Shown in pieces: positions 9,888-19,760 of a stretch of 64,000 nucleotides of DNA. Position numbers and translations under genes: made by a program. The notes beneath the pieces were generated by a model. The model saw only the letters and a list, made by a program, of their open reading frames with translations, did no database searches and had not been told where the DNA came from. Position 1 is the first letter of the stretch; each line of letters begins with the position of its first letter. This DNA comes from Coprococcus eutactus (GTDB lineage: Bacteria; Bacillota; Clostridia; Lachnospirales; Lachnospiraceae), in contig NZ_CP102278.1 of the NCBI RefSeq assembly GCF_025149915.1, forward strand, positions 248,001 through 312,000, given 5' to 3'.

Positions 9888-12464
9888 TTATTTGAACTTT
9901 GAAAGGATACTTATAAGTCTTCTTATGTTCAGTGGCTTGGATAAGTGTTCATTCATACCCGCCAGGCGGCATCTCTCAATGTCCTTTGCGAAAGCATTTG
10001 CCGTGATCGCGATTATAGGGATCTGCTTGGCATCAGGGTGGTCAAGTTCCCTTATGGCACAGGATGCCGCGATGCCGTCCATAACAGGCATCTGAAGATC
10101 CATAAGGATTCCGTTGTAAGTGCCAGGGGCTGCGGCTTTGAATTTGTCCACACATATTGCACCGTCTTCTGCCCGCTCGCAGGAAATTCCATTCATGCCT
10201 AGAAGCTCAGATATCACCTCGTAGTTAAGTTCGTTGTCTTCTGCTACCAGAAGATGCATGCCGGAACATACGGATGTTATATCCGTGGCATAATCGCGGT
10301 CGCCGGTCCAGAGATCATCTTTGATGATGAAAGGAACTTCCACAGTGATAGTGATAGACGTTCCCTTTCCCACAGAACTGTTAACTTCTATATCTCCCTT
10401 CATCAGATCTACAAGCTCTTTTACTATGGCAAGTCCAAGTCCGCTTCCCCTCACATTGTTTATTCGGGTGTCTGTCTCGCGGGTAAACTTGCTGAACATA
10501 TCAGCCTGAAATTCCGGCTTTATTCCAATTCCCGTGTCACTTATTCGTGCAACAAGGCGTATATTGTTTGAGTTGTCAATGCGCTCCTCGTAGAGATCAA
10601 AAGTTATGTCACCTCCTGCTGGTGTGAATTTTATGGAGTTAGACAGCAGGTTGGAATATATCTGTTTAAGTTTCAAGCCGTCTGCCATCACGTATTCATA
10701 GAGTATATCGTGGCAGCTGAAGGTTATGTTCAGTTCGTCGTTCATAAGCTCCTGGGCAAATATATGACTCAGGGTGCTGCTGATCCCTGATACGGACGTC
10801 TCGACGGGGTTGAGTTTCTGTCTGCCGTCCTCAAGACTGGTAATATTCAGTATATTGCTCACAAGCTGTTCGATATATTTTCCGGATGTGGTAAGCTTTT
10901 TTAGTGCATCACATACCTTTGGTGAGTTGTCTGGGCAATTTTTTGCTATATCCGCAAATCCCATCACTGCGTTCATAGGTGTTCTTATGTCGTGTGCGAT
11001 CTTTGACAGAAATTCTGATTTTGCTTCATTTGCCCTGTTGGCTTCCTCTGCGAGCAGCATCCAGCTCTGCTCACGGCGCTTTTGCTCACTGATAAGACGG
11101 GTGGCATAAAGTATGCTGGTCACGTTGCCTGAAGAATCTCTCTTCTGTACTATAAAACGGGCAGAATGCCAGTTACCGTCGTTGGAGAGGTAATCCATAG
11201 CTATGGTCTCCTCGGTGTGCAGTCTCTCCGGTATAGTTGAGAGATCAAAGAACTGAAGTATTTTGTCCTGATATTCTGGTACTACAAAGCGGTGGCACAG
11301 TTCCTTCATCTTGGCTGATGCCCTGCCCATGCGTCCTGTAAGTCTGTGAACCTCATTGTCGCTTGAGACTTCTTCGTACATATCCAGTGCGAGGTCGATC
11401 CGGTATATGGAAAAGTAAATCTTACTTATGGCAGATATGATCTCATTGTTGAGTGTTGCCTCATCGAGAGCCTCCTGCAGCTGTCTTCTGGAGTTCTGTT
11501 CATAGGAGATAAGGTCATCTATGTTCTTGAAACCGATCAAGACTTTTGAGTCGGATCCAAAGTCAAACGGGAAGACCTCTGCCTCAAAGTACTCCTGCCC
11601 CACGGAGTTCGGTGTGACCTGATATCTGAATGACAGTCTGCCATTTATCGATATATGGCTTTTCAGGTGTTCGATGCCGAGCTGCTCAAGGAAATTTGGC
11701 GATGCAGACTTTATGACATAATTGTCGTAATATGATTTTATGAGGGCGGAATAGCACTTTGCATTGCCGGCCTTCAGATCACTTATCTTTGCCGCATTTG
11801 CCGTGGAGTCAAGTTTCAGTGGTTCAATGGTGTCAAGATTTAAGTCCACGCAGTAGACGGATATGTAATCTGTGCTGAGTATGGACAGAAACTTCTGGTC
11901 GCGTTCGATATCCATAAGGCTTTTCTCCAAAGAGCGGTTGCGCTGTTCAAGCAGCTCTGTCATCCTGAGTGATTCCCGGACATTTCCAAGGTGACCGCCC
12001 ACAACTCCAAGGAGGGTGAGGAATGATTCAGATTCATTGATGTGCGGATTGTCAACGCCTATAAAGCCCCGGAGCTCATTCTTGTAGAATATAGGAAATG
12101 AAATCTCTGAGTGTATATTCTGGAGAGTTAATAATCTATATTCAGATGGCATGATATCCTTTACGTCATTGACATCATCGATTATGACACTGTCGCCCCG
12201 TTCAAAGGCATTCAGCCAATATGGCATGTCGTTTGGATGTACTGACTGAAGATCCTCTATAAATGGTTTCACATTCTCAGCACACCATTCGTAGGAGTTG
12301 CAGAAGTCACCGGTGGATTCGTCCTTGTCAAATATATAAACTCGCTCAGATTTTGTGTAGCTGCCGATTATCCTGAGCAGAGTCTGTATGGATGACCTGA
12401 GTTCGGCCCGGTTCTGAGCTCTGTCTATGGCGAACATCTGTTGCAGAATTACAAAATTATCCAT
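9888..12464 (-). CDS. Hybrid sensor histidine kinase (GAF, PAS, HisKA, HATPase, receiver)
   Basis: An approximately 858-residue soluble hybrid kinase with no transmembrane segment. An N-terminal GAF-like domain (about 15-175, with the HSEISFPIFYKNELRGFIGVDNP core) is followed by a coiled coil and two PAS-like regions. The phosphoacceptor helix is FLSKIAHDIRTPMN near residue 491. The ATPase domain keeps the N box (NLLSNSIKF), DTGIGI and GSGLGLAI. The C-terminal receiver has the phosphorylatable Asp in LMDLQMPVMDG near 788 and the KP lysine. I choose the ATG at 12464 (MDNFVIL) because GGGGGA lies 8 bases upstream; the ATG at 12482 lacks such a site. It is transcribed divergently from the HD-GYP regulator. 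The final phosphate acceptor may be the nearby HPt protein. Confidence 0.9.
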   Translation of the reverse strand: MDNFVILQQMFAIDRAQNRAELRSSIQTLLRIIGSYTKSERVYIFDKDESTGDFCNSYEWCAENVKPFIEDLQSVHPNDMPYWLNAFERGDSVIIDDVNDVKDIMPSEYRLLTLQNIHSEISFPIFYKNELRGFIGVDNPHINESESFLTLLGVVGGHLGNVRESLRMTELLEQRNRSLEKSLMDIERDQKFLSILSTDYISVYCVDLNLDTIEPLKLDSTANAAKISDLKAGNAKCYSALIKSYYDNYVIKSASPNFLEQLGIEHLKSHISINGRLSFRYQVTPNSVGQEYFEAEVFPFDFGSDSKVLIGFKNIDDLISYEQNSRRQLQEALDEATLNNEIISAISKIYFSIYRIDLALDMYEEVSSDNEVHRLTGRMGRASAKMKELCHRFVVPEYQDKILQFFDLSTIPERLHTEETIAMDYLSNDGNWHSARFIVQKRDSSGNVTSILYATRLISEQKRREQSWMLLAEEANRANEAKSEFLSKIAHDIRTPMNAVMGFADIAKNCPDNSPKVCDALKKLTTSGKYIEQLVSNILNITSLEDGRQKLNPVETSVSGISSTLSHIFAQELMNDELNITFSCHDILYEYVMADGLKLKQIYSNLLSNSIKFTPAGGDITFDLYEERIDNSNNIRLVARISDTGIGIKPEFQADMFSKFTRETDTRINNVRGSGLGLAIVKELVDLMKGDIEVNSSVGKGTSITITVEVPFIIKDDLWTGDRDYATDITSVCSGMHLLVAEDNELNYEVISELLGMNGISCERAEDGAICVDKFKAAAPGTYNGILMDLQMPVMDGIAASCAIRELDHPDAKQIPIIAITANAFAKDIERCRLAGMNEHLSKPLNIRRLISILSKFK

Positions 12465-12621
12465 AAAATATTCCCCCTTCATAATGGTTTCTTTGTTCTA
12501 AATGCTCATCGTATTTGTCCCTTTATGACAATTTTACTCGTAAGTGGACTAAAAAGCTATATAAATAGTAATTAATTCCATAGACAATATTATTAATAGC
12601 TTCTAAAATTATTGTGGATGA

Positions 12622-12651
12622 TTGTGAAGATTTTACTTTATTTATTATAAG
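12622..12651 (+). promoter_or_regulatory. Promoter of the HD-GYP regulator operon
   Basis: TTGTGA (12622-12627), an 18-base spacer and TATAAG (12646-12651) lie in the divergent, AT-rich gap and end 35 bases before the chosen ATG at 12687. Confidence 0.6.
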
Positions 12652-12686
12652 AGGATTCGATGGATGAATCAGAGGAGAGAATCATA

Positions 12687-13793
12687 ATGAGAGAAAAAGT
12701 TTTGATAGTTGATGACATCGAACTGAACAGAGAGATCTTAGCTGTGGCACTTGGCGATCAATATGACATCGTGCAGGCAGCGGATGGAGAGAGGACAATC
12801 GAGATTCTGAAGAATGACAATGGGGATATATCAGCAATGCTTCTGGATCTCATCATGCCGAATGTAGATGGGTATGCGGTTCTTGATTATATGAAGAACA
12901 CAGGACTTATAGACAGGATACCGGTCATAGTAATAAGTGCAGAATCAACAAGGGACGTTGAGGTTAAATGTCTTGACATGGGAGTTTCGGACTTCGTCAG
13001 AAAACCTTTTGACAGCGTGACAGTCAGGAGACGAGTTAAGAACGCGGCTGATCTATTCATGTACAAAAACCATCTTGAGGACAAGGTTAAGCTTCAGACA
13101 AGAGATCTTAGAGAGAAGAATAAACTGCTTCAGGCTCAGGCAGAAAAGATACGAGAGACAAATGAGAAGATAGTGGATGTGTTAGGTACAGTGGTTGAGT
13201 ACAGAAATTTAGAGAGTGGGGAGCATATCAAGAGAGTCAAAGGATTTACAAGGATACTTGCTGAGAAAGCTGCGGAGAAGTATCCTGAGTATGGATTGAC
13301 GCAGGATAAGATAGAGGTGATAGTTTCAGCCAGTGCCCTTCATGACGTGGGCAAGATTTCCATCAAGGACAGCGTGCTGTTAAAACCAGGCAAGCTTACC
13401 ACCGATGAGTTTGAGTATATGAAGACTCACACCACAAAGGGCTGTGAGATATTGACTCAGATTGCTGGAACGTGGAGTGAGGATTATGAGAAGGTGAGTT
13501 ACGAGATATGTCGTCATCACCATGAAAGATATGACGGCAAGGGTTATCCTGATAGACTTGTGGGCGAGGAGATACCGATATCTGCCCAGCTTGTGTCTAT
13601 AGCGGATGTGTATGATGCTCTGGTAAGTGAACGGGTATACAAGAAAGCAATAGCCAAGGATAAAGCATTTCAGATGATACTTGACGGAGAGTGTGGAACA
13701 TTTTCACCGAGGCTGATAGAGTGTTTCAAGGAGTCCAGACAGGATTTTGAGGAGCTTGCGTGCAGACATGATATGAAGAAGGCAGATGCATAG
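12687..13793 (+). CDS. Response regulator with HD-GYP domain (c-di-GMP phosphodiesterase)
   Basis: A 368-residue protein with an N-terminal receiver (acidic DD, phosphoacceptor in LLDLIMPNVDG, conserved K in VRKPFD), a coiled-coil linker and an HD-GYP domain. The HD-GYP catalytic set is complete: HDVGK near residue 217, then HHHERYDGKGYP and IADVYDAL. HD-GYP enzymes hydrolyse c-di-GMP to pGpG or GMP, so phosphorylation probably controls c-di-GMP breakdown. The ATG at 12687 is preceded by AGAGGAGAG at 12671-12679; the upstream in-frame ATG at 12660 has no good site. It leads a run of signalling genes (HPt, solute-binding lipoprotein, two hybrid kinases) and is the only classical response-regulator output in the block. 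Confidence 0.93.
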   Translation: MREKVLIVDDIELNREILAVALGDQYDIVQAADGERTIEILKNDNGDISAMLLDLIMPNVDGYAVLDYMKNTGLIDRIPVIVISAESTRDVEVKCLDMGVSDFVRKPFDSVTVRRRVKNAADLFMYKNHLEDKVKLQTRDLREKNKLLQAQAEKIRETNEKIVDVLGTVVEYRNLESGEHIKRVKGFTRILAEKAAEKYPEYGLTQDKIEVIVSASALHDVGKISIKDSVLLKPGKLTTDEFEYMKTHTTKGCEILTQIAGTWSEDYEKVSYEICRHHHERYDGKGYPDRLVGEEIPISAQLVSIADVYDALVSERVYKKAIAKDKAFQMILDGECGTFSPRLIECFKESRQDFEELACRHDMKKADA

Positions 13794-13918
13794 TAGTTGG
13801 CTAATATTACACAGACCACTTCGGTCTGGAGGAACAAGACAGGCTGCTTGATATGGTTATAAACAGGTTTATAAAAAAGATATACAGAAAGACATATAGA
13901 AAGATGGGAGAGACAGTT

Positions 13919-14266
13919 ATGAATATAAAGGAGTGTTACGATTCAATAGGAGCAGATTTTGAGGATGTGCTTGGCAGACTTGGAAGTGAAAAGCTTATAG
14001 AGAGATTTGCGCTTAAGTTTTTGGAAGACGATAGCTATAGTAACCTGAAGGGGGCGCTTGCAGAGAAGAATGCAGAGAATGCATTCCGTGCAGCGCATAC
14101 ACTTAAGGGTGTGTGCCTGAACCTTGGACTAAAGAATCTTTATACAGTGAGCTCAGATCTTACGGAAAAGCTCAGGGGAAGGTCGCTTGATGGGGCTGAC
14201 GAACTATTCGAGAAAGTAAGAGAACAGTATGATATAACGGTGAACGCACTTAAAAATGTGGGCTGA
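13919..14266 (+). CDS. Stand-alone HPt phosphotransfer protein
   Basis: A 115-residue helical-bundle protein of the HPt family, which carries phosphate between receivers in multistep phosphorelays. The phosphorylated histidine lies in AAHTLKGVCLNLG near residue 59, a classical HPt signature. The ATG at 13919 (MNIKECYD) is used because a GGGAGAG site lies just upstream; earlier in-frame starts at 13853 add a basic peptide with no homology. Its position between the HD-GYP regulator and the hybrid kinases suggests that it links kinase receiver domains to the HD-GYP receiver. Confidence 0.88.
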   Translation: MNIKECYDSIGADFEDVLGRLGSEKLIERFALKFLEDDSYSNLKGALAEKNAENAFRAAHTLKGVCLNLGLKNLYTVSSDLTEKLRGRSLDGADELFEKVREQYDITVNALKNVG

Positions 14267-14301
14267 TCCACGTGTCTGAGGAAGATCAGGAGGAGAATAA
14301 T

Positions 14302-15761
14302 ATGAAGAAGAGAGTGATCGCCAGGATCATGGCAGCGGTCATGTCAATTGCAATGCTTTCAGGCTGCGGCAGCAGTGGAAAAGATGGAACCCAGAAGGCC
14401 CGGCTGGATCCGGAGCATCCGGTATCCATAAAAGTCTGGCACTATTACAACGGTACGCAGCAGGCCACATTTGACTCTTTGGTAGATACATTTAATGCCA
14501 CAAAGGGTAAGGATGAGGGAATCTATGTGGAGAGTTATAGTTATGGATCTGTGTCAGATCTTGAACAGGCTGTCAGTGAATCACTGTCGGGAACTGTTGG
14601 CGCTGAGGATCTTCCGGATATATTCTCATCATATGCGGATACAGCATATGCAGTTCAGAGGGAAGACAAGCTCACTGATCTTTTTCTGATGAGGAGCTCT
14701 CAAAATATGTGGATTCATATATTCAGGAAGGTTACTTTACCCAGGACGACTCACTATATCTTCTTCCGGTTGCAAAGTCCACAGAGATAATGATGATCAA
14801 CAAGACAGATTGGGATAAATTTGCCTCAGCAACTGGCAGCAGTCTCGATGAACTGGCTACCATAGAGGGTGTGGTATCCGTTGCAGAGAAGTATTATAAC
14901 TGGACAGATGCTCAGACTCCGGATGTTACAAACGATGGAAAGGCATTCTACGGCAGAGATGCCATGGCAAATTATTTTGTAATAGGCATGAAACAGATGG
15001 GCAGAGAGATATTTGAGGTTAAAGACAGCAAGGTAACATTCAACATAGATAAAGACCTTATAAAGAGATTATGGGATAATTATTACGTGCCATATGTAAA
15101 GGGGTACTTTGCAGCGTATGGCAAATTCCGTTCTGATGATGTGAAGACCGGCGATATCATCGCATATACAGGGTCAACATCTTCTACATTCTATTTCCCG
15201 GATAAGGTGGAGACAGATGATATGTCATACCCTATAGGATATGTAGTTCTGGATGCTCCCGTCATGGCTGGAGGAGAGGACTACAAGGTTCAGCAGGGTG
15301 CCGGAATGGCGGTGACCAAATCTGACAAGGAGCATGAGTACGCATCATGTGAGTTTCTCAAATGGTTCACAGAGAAGGAGAATAACCTTAAGTTTATATG
15401 CGATTCAGGCTATTTGCCTGTTTTGAAAGAGGCAAATAGCATAGATGAACTTGACAAGATTATAGAAGAGGACAGTATAGAGGTCAATGACAAGGCATAT
15501 GAGTGCATAAAGAAGGTAATGAATGAGTTTGACAGTACCATGTTTTATACCACAAAGAACTTTGACAATGGATATGATGCCAGAAATGTTCTAAACTATA
15601 ATATGTCAGATGCGGCAGATGCGGCAAGAAAAGAGGTTGCAGCGGCATCAGATGATGAGTCGAGAAAGGCTGTGATCGAGAAATGCACATCTGACGAGGC
15701 ATTTGACGAGTGGTACGATGGATTTAGCAGCGCACTCCAAGAGGCTGTCGGAGAGCAGTAG
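14302..15761 (+). pseudogene. Extracellular solute-binding lipoprotein (family 1), frameshifted
   Basis: The first frame starts at ATG 14302 after CAGGAGGAG and encodes a lipoprotein signal ending in the lipobox LSGC, then a sugar-type binding-protein fold (IKVWHYYNG, DLPDIFSSYAD). Homology moves to another frame at the T run 14681-14685: one additional T would give DLFSDEELSKYVDSYIQEGYF and continue to the stop at 15761, about 486 residues in all. So the gene is either inactivated by loss of one T or the base is a sequencing error. No ABC permease or ATPase lies nearby, and a Cache-domain kinase follows, so the intact protein may have been a ligand sensor for signalling instead of a transporter part. 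Confidence 0.85.
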
Positions 15762-15801
15762 GGCTGTCTGGTTATTTCCAGAAGGGGGGGGATGGTACAT
15801 T

Positions 15802-18800
15802 ATGAATAGAAAAAAGAGACTGATGACGATATTCCTCGTGCCAGTAATTGCGGTTATTGTGGCTCAGGGGCTTGTGCCATTGCTTGCAATGATATTCAGC
15901 GGAATACGATCAAAAATGTCTGGAAATGTGATAGATCTGGATAATCACACTGTTGAGAACAGACAGGTCGTGCTTGAAAATGATATGGTAGAGCACTGGA
16001 GATCCATATACAAGGAGCAGGATCTATTAAACGATACACTTTCACAGGTGCTTGATGATCAGGGGATAGATATAAAGAAATTCCTGCAGGATGACAATGC
16101 ACAGATGCAATATCTTAACCAGACTTTTCCTGATATGGTGGATGCACTCCAGTACAACACCACATCGGGAGTGTTTCTCATACTTGCAAATGAACAGAAG
16201 CTTCAGAACAGAGCAAATTACAGAGGATTCTTTATACGTGACTCTGACCCACAGAATAAGACGGCATCCAACACAGACCTTCTTCTTGAGAGGGGCAGCA
16301 AGGAACTTTCCCAGAACTGGTCAATATCCCTTGACAGTGCCTGGACCACGGATTTCACATTTGATGGAAGCGGACGCAGATCATGTGATGATTTCTTCTA
16401 TATCCCATACGAGGCTGCCATGGAACATTTCGGTGCAAGGATGGTAGATCTGGGATACTGGTCTAAACCGTTTGTTCTTGAGGATAGCAGTATGGACAAT
16501 CACCATATGATAACATACACTGTGCCGCTCAGGTACGGCGACACCATATATGGAGTGGTGGGGATAGAGATAAGTGTCAGCTATCTTGAGAGCTATTTCA
16601 CGGTAAGCAGCCTTGACAGCAATCTGAATGCAGGGTACGCACTTGCCATAAAGGATGGTGATGGTATATATCATGCTATAGCTGGCAAGGGTACGCTGTA
16701 CGATGCTGTATCCAGAGATACCAGGAGCTTTACACTCACACAGCAAAAAGATAACATATCAAAGGTTGATGGCGTGAAGGCGGGTAAGCAGGATATATAT
16801 GCCGTGGAAAAGGCAATTGATCTGTACAGCGCAAATGTGCCGTACACTGATACATCATGGGTTCTGTGTGGATTCGTGAAAGAGGATTCTGTGTATGGAA
16901 TGGGAGATGCCTTATTCCGTATTATATGTATATCTGTACTTGTCAGCGTGCTTATGGCGACGGTTCTGGTACTTATATTGTCGAGATATGTGACAAAGCC
17001 GGTTTACCGATTGATGGAGAGTGTACGAGGCGGTGTTGAGGGCATACACAGATTCAAGATATCTGATATAGTGGAGGTTGATGAGCTGCACGATGTGATA
17101 GAGAATCTTGCGGATGCACAGAAACAGATCGAAGTGCAGATCATAGAGGAGAAAGAAAGATACAGGATTGCAGTTGAAAGTTCACAGGATGTATTCTTTA
17201 CCTACAATAAGACGGACCAGAAACTTGAGCTTGTAAATACAGGCAGTAACGATGGCACTTGGGATTGTAAGAAACACCCGGAATTCTTGAACAATGATGC
17301 AGTACATCCTTTGGACAAGAGAAGACTATTTGATGCAGCACGAAATGCGGACAGCAGGCTTTGCGTTGAATTCAGATTGAAATCGGATGATGACAGTGAA
17401 TATGAGTGGGTAGAACTCAGAGGCACAGTTATAAATGATGAAAATGGCAATAAAGACAGAATAGTTGGCTGTATCCATAACATAAACCAGAGAAAGTTTC
17501 TTGAGGAGACTCAGCAGAATGAGCAGATATATGATGTGCTGACATCATTTTACAGACTTGGCCATGGCATGGGAGCGATTCAGAATTCAAGGCAGACTGA
17601 ATGCAGGGGAACAATGGTCATAACTGACATAGAGAAGTTCTCACGTATAAATGAAAAATATGGCTTGATATTTGGCGATATAGTGATTGAAAAATTTGCG
17701 GCTCTCATAATAGATATAAGCAATGCGCTGGATATAGAGAACGCGGTATTTATAAGAGCGGGTGCAGACCAGATGCTTTTGTGGTTCCCGGGAGTGGACG
17801 CTGAAAATGCCACAGAGCTTGTGGAAAGACTGCGTGATGAGATGGGCAATCTCACCAATGACAATTATCTGGAGCTTGATTTCAGATCAGGACTCACGTA
17901 TGCGGAAGATGAGAAAATTACGACTCAGGAGATCTTTGACCAGGCGAAGCTGGCTCTTACAGTGGCAAAGAAAAAGAACTGCAGGGATGAGATTTATCAG
18001 AATATATCCCACAGCGATATGAAAGATGCAGGCAGAGTATGTCTGTGTGGGATAGATTCGGTTGACAGGCTGGATCAGCTGAGCCTCTCGTCGATAGCAC
18101 TGAATCTGTTCGACAGGGGAACTGAGGCAAGGGTATCTATGGATATGCTTGCGCTAAAACTTGAGGAGAAATATCATGTCACAAATGTGATCATTACCAG
18201 ATTCAATAAGGAATATATGTCTAACAGCAGGACTTATCAGTGGAGATCGGATGGTATCAGCTGGGAGGGCATAGTCCACTGCGCTGACAGTGATTACGAG
18301 AGATTTGCAGCTAGAAACACTTTCCAGATGGTGCTGATATTAGATCAGGAGAGCGGGGACGATCCGGTGTACGGAGAATTTGCTAAAGGAAAGACTGGGG
18401 TAGTGTATCACATGATGGACAATGGTCAGTACAGTGGAAGCTTGTTCTTTATAGGTATGGACGGCGGCATACTGCGTGATGATGCCGAGACGAAGATGTT
18501 CGAGGAAATGTTGTCGATAATACAGAACAGGATCAACATGCAGCGACATGATCTGTCAGCCCAGGCAAAGTCAGACTTCCTTGCCAGAATGTCACATGAG
18601 ATCAGAACGCCTATGAATGGAATCATCGGAATGACTGAGGTGGCGTTGCGCCCTGACCAGACTGAGGACAAGCGTATCGAATGTCTGAAGAAGATAGACA
18701 GTGCATCCGGATACCTTCTGGGCATACTCAACGATGTCCTGGATATGTCCAAGATTGAGAGTGGCAAGATGAAACTTGTTATAGACAAGTGCAGCATTCC

Positions 18801-19695
18801 TGATATGATGAAGAATATAGATTCTATCATGGATGCCAAGATGAATGAGAAGGATATTACGTTTGTGCAGAATATCACCCTTCTTCATGACTGGTACTAC
18901 GGTGACGAGCTCAGGCTCAATCAGATCCTTGTAAATCTTCTGAGCAATGCGGTGAAGTATTCCAATCTTGGGGGACATGTCGACTTGACTGTCAAGGAAC
19001 TGCCTGTTGATGAGAAGCACTCAGATATATACTTTGCGGTAAAGGATAATGGCATCGGAATCCCAGAGAGCAAGCAGCAGCTTATATTCCAGCGGTTTGA
19101 GCAGGCTGACGACTCGGCAAATGCGAGAAAGCAGGGTACAGGACTTGGCCTTGCCATAAGCAGCAGACTTGTACATATGATGGATTCAGATATAAAGGTT
19201 GCGAGCGAAGTGGGAAAGGGAAGCTGCTTCAGCTTTACCGTGAGACTGGAGAGAGTTCCTGAAGGTGACATTGTGGAGAAGAATACAGCTGAGCGTGCCA
19301 ACTTCTCAGGACGCAGGATCTTGGCAGTTGAGGATAATGAACTCAATATGGAGATAATAAAGATGATCCTTGAGGAGAGAGGCATGACCGTTGAGGAGGC
19401 ACGTGATGGGCAGGAGGCTGTTCAGCGTGTCGAGGAAGTGTCTGATGGTTATTATGATCTGATCCTTATGGATATCATGATGCCTGTGATGGATGGACTT
19501 GAGGCGGCAAGAACCATAAGACACATGGACAGGCAGTATTGCAAAACTGTTCCGATAGTTGCCATGAGTGCGAATGCATTTGATGACGATGTGAAAAGAT
19601 CCATGGCAAGCGGAATGAATGGGCATCTGTCAAAGCCTGTGAATATAGGCAAATTAGAGGAGATGCTGGCATCGCTGTGGGGTGGGAAACAATAA
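15802..19695 (+). CDS. Cache-domain hybrid histidine kinase (Cache, HAMP, PAS, degenerate GGDEF, GAF-like, HisKA, HATPase, receiver)
   Basis: An approximately 1297-residue membrane sensor. One transmembrane segment near 8-30 and a second near 372-395 bracket an extracellular Cache-like ligand domain. HAMP and PAS regions follow, then a GGDEF-fold domain whose signature is replaced by RAGADQMLLW, so it should not make c-di-GMP. A GAF-like region precedes HisKA (MSHEIRTPMN near 929), HATPase (NLLSNAVKY, DNGIGIP, GTGLGLAI) and a receiver (LMDIMMPVMDG near 1222, HLSKP). The start is ATG 15802 behind a GGGGGG-rich site; in-frame codons upstream lie inside the preceding gene. It directly follows the solute-binding lipoprotein, which could present ligand to the Cache domain. 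Confidence 0.92.
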   Translation: MNRKKRLMTIFLVPVIAVIVAQGLVPLLAMIFSGIRSKMSGNVIDLDNHTVENRQVVLENDMVEHWRSIYKEQDLLNDTLSQVLDDQGIDIKKFLQDDNAQMQYLNQTFPDMVDALQYNTTSGVFLILANEQKLQNRANYRGFFIRDSDPQNKTASNTDLLLERGSKELSQNWSISLDSAWTTDFTFDGSGRRSCDDFFYIPYEAAMEHFGARMVDLGYWSKPFVLEDSSMDNHHMITYTVPLRYGDTIYGVVGIEISVSYLESYFTVSSLDSNLNAGYALAIKDGDGIYHAIAGKGTLYDAVSRDTRSFTLTQQKDNISKVDGVKAGKQDIYAVEKAIDLYSANVPYTDTSWVLCGFVKEDSVYGMGDALFRIICISVLVSVLMATVLVLILSRYVTKPVYRLMESVRGGVEGIHRFKISDIVEVDELHDVIENLADAQKQIEVQIIEEKERYRIAVESSQDVFFTYNKTDQKLELVNTGSNDGTWDCKKHPEFLNNDAVHPLDKRRLFDAARNADSRLCVEFRLKSDDDSEYEWVELRGTVINDENGNKDRIVGCIHNINQRKFLEETQQNEQIYDVLTSFYRLGHGMGAIQNSRQTECRGTMVITDIEKFSRINEKYGLIFGDIVIEKFAALIIDISNALDIENAVFIRAGADQMLLWFPGVDAENATELVERLRDEMGNLTNDNYLELDFRSGLTYAEDEKITTQEIFDQAKLALTVAKKKNCRDEIYQNISHSDMKDAGRVCLCGIDSVDRLDQLSLSSIALNLFDRGTEARVSMDMLALKLEEKYHVTNVIITRFNKEYMSNSRTYQWRSDGISWEGIVHCADSDYERFAARNTFQMVLILDQESGDDPVYGEFAKGKTGVVYHMMDNGQYSGSLFFIGMDGGILRDDAETKMFEEMLSIIQNRINMQRHDLSAQAKSDFLARMSHEIRTPMNGIIGMTEVALRPDQTEDKRIECLKKIDSASGYLLGILNDVLDMSKIESGKMKLVIDKCSIPDMMKNIDSIMDAKMNEKDITFVQNITLLHDWYYGDELRLNQILVNLLSNAVKYSNLGGHVDLTVKELPVDEKHSDIYFAVKDNGIGIPESKQQLIFQRFEQADDSANARKQGTGLGLAISSRLVHMMDSDIKVASEVGKGSCFSFTVRLERVPEGDIVEKNTAERANFSGRRILAVEDNELNMEIIKMILEERGMTVEEARDGQEAVQRVEEVSDGYYDLILMDIMMPVMDGLEAARTIRHMDRQYCKTVPIVAMSANAFDDDVKRSMASGMNGHLSKPVNIGKLEEMLASLWGGKQ

Positions 19696-19760
19696 ATATA
19701 GTTGTATGTAAGGGATTTCTGAGAAAACAGTTTTTTATATGTCGATAAGGGGGGATAGTG

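Noticed and set aside
14302..15761. Programmed frameshifting in the solute-binding lipoprotein
   Set aside because: The T run lacks a proper slippery heptamer in frame and no downstream stimulatory structure is evident; a one-base deletion or sequencing error is simpler.
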